Assembly (NCBI RefSeq): GCF_030704535.1
Contig: NC_081822.1
Coordinates: 4,145,001 to 4,209,000, forward strand
From: Vitis vinifera
Lineage: Eukaryota; Streptophyta; Magnoliopsida; Vitales; Vitaceae
Direction: 5' to 3'
Length of the DNA stretch: 64,000 bases
Shown: positions 52,479 through 64,000 of the stretch, in pieces
How positions within the stretch are numbered: the stretch's first letter is position 1
How the letters are laid out: each line of letters starts with the position of its first letter
Program-made: the position numbers and the translations under genes
The notes under the pieces: generated by a model
Seen by the model: the letters and a program-made list of their open reading frames with translations, nothing else
Databases searched by the model: none
Told to the model about the DNA's origin: nothing

Positions 52479-52907
52479 CGTAATCCATTGGAAATTCTTG
52501 AAATTTTCAAAAATCAAGAAAAGAAAGGGAAAAGATAGCGATTTTAATAAAATTTGTCATCTATTAGTTCTTTTCAAAAGGATGTGATAGATTCAAAAGA
52601 CACAAGCCTAAGCCTTTTATACCCTCCTGCCTTAGGGATCATACCTATTGATTATTGGGCCTCACGGGCCTTAGGCTCATCATCTAAAGCCCGTGATGGC
52701 ATTGAACTCTACATATTAGGTGGTCCATACTTAAGATTAAATAAAAAATTGCATGTTAAAAAATAGCTTAATCCTGGACAATGTTTGATATATTGTCGAT
52801 CGACATTTATTCTATCACGTAATCCATTGGAAATTCTTGAAATTTTCAAAAATCAAGAAAAGAAAGGGAAAAGATAGCGATTTTAATAAAGTTTGTCATC
52901 TATTAGT
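52479..52907. repeat. 90-bp direct repeat pair, 339-bp offset
   Basis: The segments 52479-52568 and 52818-52907 are identical except at one base. They start CGTAATCCATTGGAAATTCT and end CATCTATTAGT. The 249 bp between them is less AT-rich than the flanks. Confidence 0.92.
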
Positions 52908-55285
52908 GGATAAGTTACGGTGATAGAGAAAATTCCAGAGCCAGAAAGAGATGGAGCCCTTGGCTTCACTTTGTGTCCTTTCCTGGGTTTTGCTTTCCTT
53001 TTTACACACGCACAAACACGCATTATTTAGGTTTTTCTTCGCAGATTTTCAGAAATTTCAAATTGCAATCAAAATTAAAATATCACAGTCGTTCGCATAC
53101 ATGACCCATCATGAGAAAAAGTTCAGTTTGTGCCAATTATTGAGACTTTGGAACAGTGTATTAAATTACTTCTGTTGTAACTTGTAAGATATATTTTTTT
53201 TCCTCCATCTTCATGTCCATAAGGTAGTCAATAATATTTCGAATCCATAGTGCTTCTAACCATGATTATTTTAATTCATCATCGAGAAGCGAATGGCGTA
53301 TTCACATTCTTGTATTACTTGCCTCCGCCAGCCCTGGCTTTCTCATAAACGAATCCTCCATAAAAAAATATGCTGTTGAGGATAAAGAGACAAGATGCCA
53401 CTGTTCTTGCTAAGTGAGGATGATAAAAAGAATCATATCCATTCATAAGAAACGGAACAGCAGAATAAACAAATGTAGAGAAATAAAAAAAAGGGAAAAG
53501 CCGTCTTAATCACAGGGAAGATAAAAAATGGTAATAAAATAAGAATAGAAAGATGGAAAAAGACAAAAGAGACACGATCCTCTTTGGTATATAAGAGAGG
53601 AAAGAGGGCATGTAGAGGTAGGAAACTTGCAAATCAAGTTCACTTTATTCCATGGACTGTGGTCCCATGGTCCCATGGCCCCGTGGCCCCATCCTCTTTG
53701 TTGGATAGCTTGAAATCTGGACATTTCTTTCACTTCCAATTTGTCAACATATTCGGTGGCACTGATTTTACGAAAAGCGTCTCATCTCTAACCATCTTTT
53801 CTTCATCTCTGGCGGAGTTTGTATTCATCCTTTGTTTCGACCGTCACTTTCGAACCCATTTGGTGCCGTGAGTCAATTTAGGTATAATCTCACCGAGGAA
53901 TCACTTGTCTTTAGTTTTTTTGTTTTCTTTTTAATCCCTCTTTTGTTTTCTGCTTAGACTACTCATGGAGTGCCCTGTCTATCGAAGCGAAAGAGTACGT
54001 TCGACTTTAAATAAAGCATATATATTCTTACGTGGATTGGATACCGGAATCATTGTAATGTAACGCAATTAATTGCAAAATATTCTGAGGGGTGGTTCTA
54101 TTCTCGGTGTAGGTAACCACTAGGCACTAACCAATGGGATGGCGTGGAGATGCCCTGGGCAGCTACTATTTCCCAGGGTGAGCGTGGGGCCTACGCATTT
54201 AGCCAGGGACACATCATGGGGAGGGCCCATGCTTCTCTTTTCTTTTCTTTTTTTTTAATAATAAACTTCAGCCTGTCTTGTGATTTCATTTGAGCTTTAC
54301 AACTGGCACATATTTTGTCACGCTCTTGATTTCAGCGGTTTGGCCATTTTGGGCGGGTATTGATTACTCCCAAGTCCCACCACTAGCGAGGGAAATTATC
54401 GCACCCTCCATCCATCCCTCGCAATCCATGCTTTGAGCCCATCCTTGGATTAAAGGTCTACTCAATTCCTCCCTATTTGGAAAATACTTAAAAGCAATTA
54501 GACGGGCATCTTCTTTTTCTAGGTTGCTGTTGATTAAATCAACCTTTGCAACTGAAGATAATTGTCGATGATGGATCCCTACCGGTTTGGGCGGATCTGG
54601 ATTTAGGTCGGGTAAAAGAGGACGAACTTGAAAGATTTTATTTAGGAAGGGAAGAGTTCAATCGAAGTGATCATCTCTACAGAGAGAGCTATCCAAACAT
54701 CCGCACTTTGTTACAATAACACATTGAACTTGGAATCTTTGGTGGGAAATGTTTTAAATAAATGCACACCAAAGAAACCGCCAAAACAACTTTTTCGTTG
54801 GAAAAGGCCATTACCGCATCAACCAAAAAAGGTAAATTTGCTAACACTATAAAGCAACAAATAGTTGCCATGAGAGGGGGTGTCACATTCTCATTTAACT
54901 GAAAGAATGCCGCCACTTTTTCTTTTATAAAAAGAAAGTGTGGCACATTATTAAGTCTATGAATATTTAATACTGATCAAAACATTGAGAAAATAGGATC
55001 TTCTGAATACAATATATGGTAGTGCGATCACTGCTGAATCCATTGTGCCTCTTCGAATCTCGAAGCAATCAAGAACATGATAATCAGCCATTCCATATTG
55101 TTTAAAAATCCTTGAAATGATATTTAATTTTCGAAGTTGTACTGCCAAGCTGATCTGCCCCTCTCAAACCGTACAGAATGTATTAAACAAACACCTATTT
55201 AAAATTAAAAGATTGCGTTTGATCTTCCTCTCACACCACGTTTTCCTTTATATAATTTGCGACCGTATGCATATATATGGACCCA

Positions 55286-55971
55286 TAGGGATGATAATGG
55301 GACAGGTCACTCTTATCCCAACCTTACTTAATTTATTTAAAATAATTCTCATCTTCGTCTCATTTAAAAAATTAAATGGGGTAGGATGGGATGGGTATGA
55401 TAAATTTTCATACCCGCCCTGTTTAATTTTTTTAAATCATCGTCATCATTAAAATTGAAGCAATCGAGGATTGATCTCGGGGATGCTTATGTGATGTAAT
55501 TGAGGGATGAAGATGATATAAATGGGTGTTACAGCAGTTGATCGCAACTCCAATTTTTAGTGGGCTCTCTCCTCAAGCATTTCTCGAGAAAATCGTGGCC
55601 TAAGTCTGATAACTGAGTTGGGAACTTCGACAGCTCGTTGATGAACCCAATTCAAAAGAGAGTATCAGCGCCGCAATCTTCCCATGCTAGTTTTTCGAAG
55701 ACCATCTGGATAACTATGCATCCCAGAGACCAGATCAATCATCTCGATGATTATCCTTACGAGGATATGAATGGATATGGGAGATGGGGGATGTGTCAAT
55801 GGAAATATATATTATATGTTGTATATTCATATATTTATAAATGGGGCGGGACGAGATATTATTCAAACCCGTCCTAGGTTTTAAAAAAATTTCTTAAACC
55901 CATTTATTAAAATTATACCCCGTTTTATTAGGGATGGGTATCCAAAAAAACCCGTCCCATTGTCATTTCTA
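55286..55971. mobile_element. hAT-like non-autonomous element, 686 bp
   Basis: The left end TAGGGATGATAATGGGACAG and the right end (reverse complement TAGAAATGACAATGGGACGG) form a terminal inverted repeat of about 22 bp with few mismatches. The flanks TGGACCCA (55278-55285) and TGGACCAA (55972-55979) look like an 8-bp target-site duplication with one change, the hAT signature. Subterminal GGGATGGG/CCCGTCCC motifs repeat near both ends. The core, about 55460-55780, has ordinary composition, no transposase, and could be captured sequence. Confidence 0.65.
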
Positions 55972-56820
55972 TGGACCAAAAACCAAAGACCGTGTGCGCA
56001 TAGAACATGAGTCTAAGGTAGTGTTTTCAGGCAAGGTGGGCCACTAGCACATGGTAGGCCACGCCTGCATCGCCTTGGTACCAGTCATCACAGCTGTTAG
56101 GTTGGGTGTAGCTTCTAAATGCATGAATACAAAGAACTTTCCAGACCTCTGAGAAATGACTGATTTAGGAGTAGTTTGGCCGTGGGCATGGATGGATATA
56201 AGACACCGATGTGAGTTATGAAAAAGTCGCTGGTCCCTTGCTCAGAGTAATGTCACCATTTTAAAACTAAAACAAATCCTTAACAAAATCTAGCGAGGCA
56301 CCCATGAAAACTCGAAGATGCCATTACACGACAAAGTAGCCCTCCCAGGGGTATCACCTTTTTAAAATTTACCAAGTTCTTGACCAAAAACTGAAAAAAG
56401 AGACCATGTTTCCTCTAAATCACAAGGCAGCAATTTTTTTCGATGTCTATGCATGCATGTAACTTATAATATACGGTGCATTGAATACTCATCAACTTAT
56501 AATAAGGAGTAGTTAGTTTGGAACAATTTATGGCATTAAATCCTTTAAAATTAGGTGTGGCCGTTACAAATATTTACGCCCCAATGCATTGAGAAAAATT
56601 AAGGAAAAATATAAAGAAAGAAAAAAATATAAGAAAAAAAAGTTAATAAATTATTTTTATATGTTATTTGATATTTATTTTAAATTTTTTATTATAAAAA
56701 TTTAATAATTTAAAACATGTAATGTTTTAATTAATTTTAATTATATTTGTATTGAATTTATATTTTTAGAATTAAATTAAATAAAAAAAATTATTATTGT
56801 TATTGTTATTGTTATCAAAA

Positions 56821-58130
56821 TTAAGGTAATCCAACTTATGGTAATCACCCTAGAGGGGGGGGGGGGGGGGGGGGTGAATAGGGTGATGATCTCTTTTTGC
56901 AAAATTAAACTATGTGAATGTAAGAGACAATTATGTACAAATATATAATAAGCAATATAAAGACAATTATATATAAATTAAAAGAATAGGGAATAGAGAA
57001 TACAAACATAAGAGTTTATAGTGGTTTGGCGCAACCCGATCTACATCCACTTTCCTCTAACTTCAATCCCAAGCTTGAGGTTCCACTAATTAAAGACTTC
57101 CAAACCAAGCCTTTAAACAATACAATTGGATTATGGTTCCAATTCATCCTCTTGGACTTTTGGCTCTAAGCACCCTTTACACTTCTCAAGAGATATCCCA
57201 CTCTTGAAAAACTTCATCTCAAAGATTTACAAATAAATGATCTCACAAAAATCTTAGTACAAGAACTTTAAGCTCAAATGATACAGGAAAACTATGATTA
57301 CAATGTGCACTAAGGATATGCAAGTTTTAGAACAATGGTGTACTAAAAAACACACTTCCAAAGTTCAAATATATTCAAAAAAGGTTTGAGAAGGTTAAGT
57401 TTTTTTAAACAATAAATATTAGAGCCTTTTTTTATAGAAGATAAAAGCCAAACTAGCCGTTTGGGGGTTCAACCGATCGAGTTAGGGGTTAACCGGTTGA
57501 CTAGCCGTTAACATTAAATGCTTGACAAGTGACCATTGGGCCTCAACCGGACCTCGATCGGTTCTCGACCGAACCTCGATCAGACCTCGACCGAATCTCG
57601 ACCAAGAAAAGAATCACCTGGACTGGGAAGAGAAGGCCATTGGGAGAAAGAGAAACTTTTTGACCTCCCTTGACCAATACTCGATCGGACGAGCACAACC
57701 GGTCGACCGATTCCTCAACCAGTTGAACCGGTTGAGCCATTTTTTGGCTCAACACCCAACATTTTCAACTCAAAACCTTTTAAAACAAGTTTAAAAAATA
57801 TTTAACATAAATTTTAGTTGAAAACATGAAACCATCTCATTATAAAGATATTTAACACAAAATAACTCTTGAATGGTTTTGATGCATAAATAAAGAATGT
57901 AATGCATGAAAATCCTAGTGCACCAACAACCTTATAAAGAGATCTTATGAAGCTTAGATCTTGAAAAAACACTTCTCTTTGAGGTGATCTTCTTTTTCAT
58001 GATTTCTCCTTAACTTGATTTGTCTTTGTAATTACCACTTTGAAAATCATCTTGCCTAATCACACTTGAATCATTAGTTTTAAACATTATTTTGTTATCA
58101 TCAAAATCAATATTAAATAAACCTTGGTTT
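56821..58130. mobile_element. Dispersed 1.3 kb repeat, copy 2
   Basis: This copy is collinear with 27199-28497. It differs by a G20 homopolymer at 56855-56874, where copy 1 has G5, and by an expanded CG-containing segment at 57470-57735 with repeated CTCGACCGA and AACCGGTTGA words. The copy has no gene-like frame; the 90-aa frame at 57522-57794 runs through the repeated words. Confidence 0.7.
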
Positions 58131-59787
58131 CACAATAATATATTATGGCAATCAATTTTCGCATTGCTTTTTAATACCATCTATTTTTTTCCCATTAAAT
58201 AAAAAATTAAAGAAAAATACATAAATGGTAAACCAGAAACCCTTCCGGACACAACCATTGTGGAGTGTGCCAAGCCTTTGTCCCTTGCGAAGTAATAAAT
58301 TAAAGGAAATAAAAAAGAAAAAGAAAGGTGTGGTTGGAAGTTGGAACTTGGAAACTCGAGGCGGTAAGGGGCAAGGAAACAGGGGGTGGAGCCTCTAGGT
58401 GGGACCCTGTCAACCGACCTTGAGGCTCAAGGGAGAAAGGTGGCGGACCAGGATGACTCTCTACCAAATCCTCAACTAACCATAGTTAAACAGACTAGCT
58501 TCCATCCCTAACGCCGTCTATGTAAACGCTGCGTTTAAACCAAGCCATTTTAAAGGACAGTAAAATCACGGCAGGAGGTGTCACTCCGTGAGTTGGGTTC
58601 AGCCACGTGGTATCACCAGGCCATGCCAAGCTTCCGGAACTGTCCCTGAGAGGCAACCACGTGTACTTTTCTTATTGGAGCTGGTGGACGGCCCTTCAAT
58701 TTGGCTCCCTGCTTTTAATATTTTATAATATAATTTCACATTCAATACCAACAACCATTTCCTGACACCTGTCACGCCCACGGTCATACACACATCCCTA
58801 TATTTACTATTTATGATTTTTGTACACGTCTTTGCTACAAAAAAAATAAAATTATAAATACGAATTAAACACACAATAAATGCATTAGTCTAAAAATTCA
58901 TTGTCTACTATATCTCTTTCTTAAGAAAGAAGGAAATAATTAACTATTTTGGCACCTTAAAATTAGAATATTTTATTTTTTTGAATGCAATTTTATTAAA
59001 GTCCATTTATCAATAATTTTAAAAAATTTTAATAATATATTTTAATATTTAAAAATTTTATTTTTTAAAGTGTTAAAATAATTAAAAATATTTTTAAAAT
59101 CATTATAAAAAAACACTTTTAATGAGAAGACTCCGTTATAATATCTTTTAGAGCAATATATATTCCATAGATGGAGCCAATCCAATGAAAAAACACTTAA
59201 GTTTATGTTTTCAAAATTTTAAAAAGCTTTGGCTTTTGATGAGGTGGTTGTGAGCTTATAGATTAGTTTGAAAAGACGAAAATCAAGGAGACGAGTAAGA
59301 CAAAGATCACATTAAAAAACAAATATTTATACTATCTATACTTTACGGAGAAATTAATGGTGATGATAGAAAAAATTAAATTATAATACAATGAATTAAC
59401 TTTAAAACCATCATACCGTCAATCCGTTTGATTTCTGCAAAATGATAATTGGTGATGGTAAAATGCTGTAGTGTAATTTTGGATTTTACCGTTTATATGA
59501 ATTTTTATTGAAAGTGTATTGTTTTATGTAGGAAATTTGGAATCCATTTATGTTAAATACCTAATCATAATTTTAGTTTTAAAGGTATAATTTAAAATAT
59601 CTACAAAAATATTTTTTTCCATTTATATTATTGGATGTCATGGCAACTCAACCCGGGGTCGAAAGTAACCATGTCCGTTATGTTCACATGACCCAAGGAA
59701 AACGGTCGCTAAACGTGTTACGCGGGGGAGGGCGGTGGTGGAGCCCAGAGCCGTGGCCCACGGATTCTTTCATGTGGGTCGACAGAG

Positions 59788-59795
59788 GGCCCCAC
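59788..59795 (+). promoter_or_regulatory. TCP-type site upstream of the WD40 gene
   Basis: GGCCCCAC is the reverse complement of the GTGGGNCC class. It lies in a local GC-rich block (59700-59810) just before a TATATG string at 59811 and the CT-rich leader exon. The site type is common in promoters of growth-related plant genes. This is only a motif match. Confidence 0.3.
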
Positions 59796-59839
59796 CGCCT
59801 CCTTCACTGCTATATGTAGACCACAGCAGGTGCCTGAAC

Positions 59840-60088
59840 CTGGCTGTTTTTGCGAAGTAGTTCTACACTCTTCTCTTCATTCTCTCCCTTCAGACCTTCC
59901 AAATCTGTCTTTTAAGTTTACACATCTTCATTCCACGTTCACAAGCCACCATTTTCTTTCATTCAGACTGAGAGAGAAACTCTTTACTCTGTTTCTTTCG
60001 TTTATCTGCTTCTTGATTCGGAGATCTTTGATTGTTTACGATCTGTTCTGCTCCAGGCTTGGAAACCTTTTCTTGCCAGCATTCGAAG
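59840..60088 (+). other. Non-coding first exon (leader) of the WD40 gene
   Basis: A CT-rich leader (CTTCTCTTCATTCTCTCCCT) ends at a consensus donor GAAG|GTAATA at 60088/60089. The intron of about 530 bp that follows is T-rich, and the next exon starts four bases before the ATG at 60627. The start coordinate is estimated. Confidence 0.55.
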
Positions 60089-60626
60089 GTAATATCCGTG
60101 GTTGATTCGTGATCTCCATCCTTTTTTTTTTTTTTCTTAAATTTATTTGAGTTGATTCATTGAGTGGATGGCGAAGAAGCAAGATTTTTTTTCTCTTATT
60201 TGTATGTTTTAACGACTAGCTGCATCTATCGCGCAGCTGTTCTCTTCTTCTATCTTCCATGTTTGTCATGTGATGTGTTGTTTTGTTTTGTTGTCAATTA
60301 CTCTGCATCGTGATTCTGTTGTGATTTTCTTTGCTTCTATGTTGTTTTTCGAGCAATATTCTTCTTCGCTATTGAGAATAATTTTTCTTTATTGCTGAGT
60401 TTGAGAACTCTTTTTACTTGCTTTCCCGGTTAATTTCTCAACTGCGATTACATGATCGTTTCTTATTCATATTCAGTCTCGCTTTCTGGGTCGAAGTTCT
60501 GGGCTTTGCATCCAAGCCGGGGCTCGCCTTGCTTTGTCTTTGTTCTATTTGTATGCATCTTTTATTTGATCAATTTTCGGGAATTATCGAGTAATATTGG
60601 TCGGTCAAATTGTGAATTGTAGGATA

Positions 60627-61879
60627 ATGGCAGAGTTTCAGAACCCTGATTTGGAATACGTTGTTGATGACTACTACGACATGACCGATTTTGAAGAAGA
60701 CTCTTTTTCTGAGACCGATCCACAGAGGAACAGTCCCTTTGAGGCTTTCGACTCGGACGTTGAAGACAACTTTGAAATGGTTGGTATCTCTTTTTTTTGG
60801 GAGGTTTTCCCCCTTATGGCACTTCTCTTCCCGTTTTATGAATAAAGTCTCTGATTCTCTCTCAGAACAAGCCAAAGACTGATACCTCTGCTCTGGAAGC
60901 TAGAAATGGGAAAGATATACAGGGAATTCCCTGGGAGAGGCTTAATTTTACTAGAGATAAGTATCGGGAGACAAGATTGGAACAATACAAGAATTATGAG
61001 AACCTATCGCGCCCTCGGGAAGAGCTTGAAAAGGTTAGCTTGGATCTTCTCCAGTATAGTTTAGATATATTTTTTTCTTGTCGATTTTTTGAAGTGGGGT
61101 TCTCTGCCAAGGGACTGCAGTCTTCCTTGTTCTAGACCCCGATATGTGTGTTTGTTCTCTAGTAGAATAAGAATATCATCATCAGTAATATTCTCTTTAG
61201 CATAACATTTGAAAAAGGGCCTTTGTTGCTGAATCTTTCTGAATTAATTTTTGTATGCTTTTTTCCCGTTTCCTTCCCTTTCTCTGGGTTAATAAATATA
61301 TTTGTTGTTGTGGTTTTTGATATTAGGTGCTTTATTGAATAAGCTTCAGTTCAATTTTCTGTGGCTAAATTATCTTTTAAAGCTCCTTCCAAAGGTGGTC
61401 TAAAAAATTCTAGATGAATTATGAAGGTTTAACTAGTGATTTTAATATTTCTCTTATCTTCTTTAAGTCCTAATTCATGAAATACTAAAAAGCTTCTCGA
61501 ACTTGAGAAGGTTGAATTACGATCCTACAATTGATCACTTTGGTATTAGTGGACGACTACTATTTGAGACTGAATACTTTTATTATCACAATCACTGGAG
61601 ACACCTATACCTTTCCGTGAGTTTTTTTATCTTTAGGTTTGCCATTCCATTTTTCATTGTTTGATCCTATAGTGTTTCAGTACAAGAAACATCCAAGTTT
61701 AAGGAATTACCATCTATTACTGGCATTACGATGTTTGGAAGATGGTATTAATTTTTCTCCTGTTTGGTGCTAATCATTTTTCTATCTGGCAGGACTGCAA
61801 GAAAATAGAGAAGGGAAGCACCTTCTATGATTTTCAGTTCAACACAAGGCTTGTCAAGTCAACCATTGTGCATTTCCAG
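60627..61879 (+). CDS. WD40-repeat protein, C2A9.03-like family (3' part outside window)
   Basis: The exons seen are 60627-60779, 60866-61033 and 61793-61879, all in phase 0, giving the first 136 residues. The N-terminus is acidic (YVVDDYYDMTDFEEDSF). It is followed by the family's conserved block NKPKTDTSALEARNGKDIQG, then IPWERLNFTRDKYRETRL and NTRLVKSTIVHFQ, which lead into the WD40 propeller. No further exon was found before the right edge, so the next intron exceeds 2.1 kb. The function is not established. The Arabidopsis relatives I recall are AT1G78070 and AT1G36070. The ATG at 60627 is the first after the leader splice acceptor. Confidence 0.85.
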
Positions 61880-64000
61880 GTAGAGACATTACCCTTTGCT
61901 CTTCTAAATGTGCTACAAGCCTACAATAACGTCTTGTTGTTAATTATTATCACCATCATCTTCTTCATTGTCATCATTTTTATTACCATTATTTTTCCTT
62001 TGAAGGCCTAGTATTTATATCATTAGTACTTTCTGTTGATTTTTTATTCTCCCCAAACCACCCCTCCACCCCCTCTTTCAAGTTATGCTAGCCAAGTCAA
62101 TTGTTAAATTTTTAGATCATTTTTTTGACTTCATTCACATATATAATATTTTTTTCTAACATCATAGGAGTTTATTAGTCATGTAACTTTACCAGTAGTT
62201 GGTCTTATGTTTCGGTGTGTTATGATTAGGATTTTGAGTGGATGTATCTTGAAGAAACTCTCACTTTGTGATAACTCAAGAATAACAAATTCTATTTATT
62301 TACCATTTGAAAATTAATCTATTTGCAAGTTCAGGATCATGCATCTAGGTGTTTTTTCTAACAGTTGATTCGAAGGGATTGTCTTGTAGACATATCATTA
62401 GTCTTGTAGTTTTGCAGGTTTTGTAAATATGTTATTATCCTATCCTTTATGGACATCTTTATTAAGATAGTAGCTCTGTGCTTCAACCATTAATTGGAAG
62501 GTACGGAGTTCTGTATTCATGTTAGGCCTCCATAGATGAATGTATTATTTTTCATTTATTATGCTGTAATTGGCCTCCTGAATTACTAACTTGAGTTTGA
62601 GAAGTGTTCCAGCTAAAATTCTGGTCCTTTGGGGCCACTGTAACGCTCCTTGTTGAGACCTACACATTGGTGATTATACATTTTCAATTTGATGTAATTT
62701 GAAGTTAAAACTTAAAATCTTTGTTTATTATAATTAGCAGTTAGCACTGAGCTTGTATTGCTTAAACTTCTATAATGCTTGTCTTCCCTTTGGACTTACT
62801 TTTTGTTGAATTTTTCATGTGCCTGACTTGATGGCATCAGGCATGTTCACTGGCGTTGTTAGCTGCAAAATGTTGCAATTGGTGGTAATATGAAATCCTT
62901 GGATTTGTGAACTGGTACACGTATTGATAATACCTACAAGAATTTCTATCAAGCTATTTTTTTTATTTTGTTAATGATTAATGGAAGTTTGTTAGACCTG
63001 TACACTGTGGAAACCCAACAGTGGATTAAATGATTATTTTAGACATGCCAATCTTTGTTAACTTGTGTGTGTGTGTGGCCTCAACATGTTAACGAGGCAA
63101 GTAAATAACTCTCTAGGAATGGTTCTGTAACAAAACAATGGCCTTCTAGTATGACTCCAATTTTTAGTCTAATTAACCAGAGATTAGAATCCCTAGATAC
63201 TGCAGCCTCATGGTGTGAAATCCCCATCCAAGTACTTTGTTTTGCACCAATTTATGTGTTCCATTTTTCCATCTATATGCTGACTGCTCTCTCAGTGATT
63301 TGAATGCATGTGTGGGCTGTCTTCTACCATGCACTACCGAGTTTTGGCATTTCTCGTGGTTGTATTTTAATCATAAGCTTCATTTTACTTAATTATCCAA
63401 TCAGCATTTTGCTAATTGTTGTTTAACAGCCTAGTTATTGATTTGTTTTGAAGGGTGTATCCATGTTGTTACAAACACTGGGTGATGCTGCAAAAATGAA
63501 TAACATATCTCTGCATTGCCAGCTTTAGTTGTGATTATATTGTTTCTGTTGACTGTTTAAATATTTACTTTAACCCCTGTGGTGTTTAGGACTGCCATTT
63601 TTTTTTATTTCAGCCTTAAAAGCAGGATGGAAGTTATATCTGAGCAGCTGGCGCAATAAGGATACATTGTTCATATGGTATGATAGGAAAATATTTAAGC
63701 ATTTAAGAGGCCTCTATGGAAATTTCTGTACTTAGTAGTATTGATGTGTCCTGGTCATGAGGGGCCCAATTATCTCTCTATCATTGCATTTTTGCTTCTT
63801 GGTGCTTTACTTTGATGCATTATTCAAAGGCTAAATTGCAATAACTTAAACGCCCTTTCCATATTTACCATGCATTATTGATTCTAGATTCCATTGCCTT
63901 GCCACTTTACAGTCTCTTTTTCTTATTGATGATCTTTTCTCCTATTAGTAGCAGTGATGTGATTAGAAATGCCTTATGGTGTTAGTTTTGTTTACTTTTG
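61880..64000 (+). other. Long intron of the WD40 gene, running out of the window
   Basis: The donor CAG|GTAGAG is at 61879/61880. The next family exon, expected to start with a LRNLVWAT-like sequence, was not found. The stretch is T-rich and typical of a plant intron. A T run followed by TTTCAG near 63600-63613 looks like an acceptor, but the sequence after it has an early stop and no family match. Confidence 0.5.

Larger units (their letters stand above)
44761..59780. other. Large repeat-rich intergenic region
   Basis: About 15 kb lies between the divergent BXL copy B and WD40 genes, with no recognisable protein-coding gene. It holds the 46226-47824 tandem array, a 90-bp direct repeat pair (52479 and 52818), (AT)n tracts at 51412-51438 and 51742-51767, and a short GGTCCCAT repetition near 53661-53692. 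It also holds the 55286-55971 hAT-like element, the second 1.3 kb repeat (56821-58130), and two G-box ACGTG sites near 58604 and 58658. Other open frames are short and lack domains. Confidence 0.6.

Noticed and set aside
57522..57794. 90-aa Arg/Asp-rich frame
   Set aside because: It runs through the reiterated TCGACCG words of the dispersed repeat.
63600..63630. Next exon of the WD40 gene after the TTTCAG acceptor
   Set aside because: The sequence after it stops at once in one frame and has no resemblance to the expected family block.

Overview
This is nuclear DNA of a flowering plant, almost certainly a eudicot. The evidence is AT-rich intergenic sequence, intron-rich genes with GT/AG borders, plant-type protein families, and many small inverted-repeat and dispersed repeats. 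A woody species such as grapevine would fit, but I cannot prove the species from sequence alone. There is no sign of bacterial, organellar or viral origin. No CRISPR array, operon, rRNA or convincing tRNA was seen.

Layout. (1) 89-2258, + strand: the last six exons of a 2,3-bisphosphoglycerate-dependent phosphoglycerate mutase, cut by the left edge. (2) 4058-7983, - strand, with leader exons to about 10010: a complete 361-aa SEC14/CRAL-TRIO lipid-transfer-like protein whose introns carry two tandem-repeat blocks. (3) 15706-22252, - strand, with a leader exon near 24.1 kb: a SEN1-type superfamily 1 RNA/DNA helicase of 1387 aa. (4) 24.15-31.5 kb: gene-poor, very AT-rich DNA. (5) 31651-34793, + strand: a 391-aa membrane-anchored Cdc1/MPPE1-type metallophosphoesterase that has lost several metal ligands. 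(6) 35963-39761 and 40468-44660, - strand: two complete GH3 beta-xylosidase genes in tandem, both coding for 774 aa with identical intron placement. (7) 44.7-59.8 kb: repeat-rich intergenic DNA with a 3 x 530 bp tandem array, a hAT-like element with target-site duplication, and the second copy of a 1.3 kb dispersed repeat. (8) 60627 to the right edge, + strand: the first exons of a WD40-repeat protein of the C2A9.03-like family.

The genes are separate transcription units, not a pathway cluster. From memory, however, phosphoglycerate mutase, SEC14, BXL7 and this WD40 family are neighbours on the paired Arabidopsis segments around AT1G22170-AT1G22180 and AT1G78050-AT1G78070. The window therefore looks like an ancestral, pre-fractionation gene order.

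I did not find a clearly new biological system. The observations most worth checking are: three consecutive helicase introns that are each stop-free and a multiple of three long; the degenerate active site and overlapping upstream ORFs of the metallophosphoesterase; the tandem BXL pair; and several uncatalogued repeat structures.
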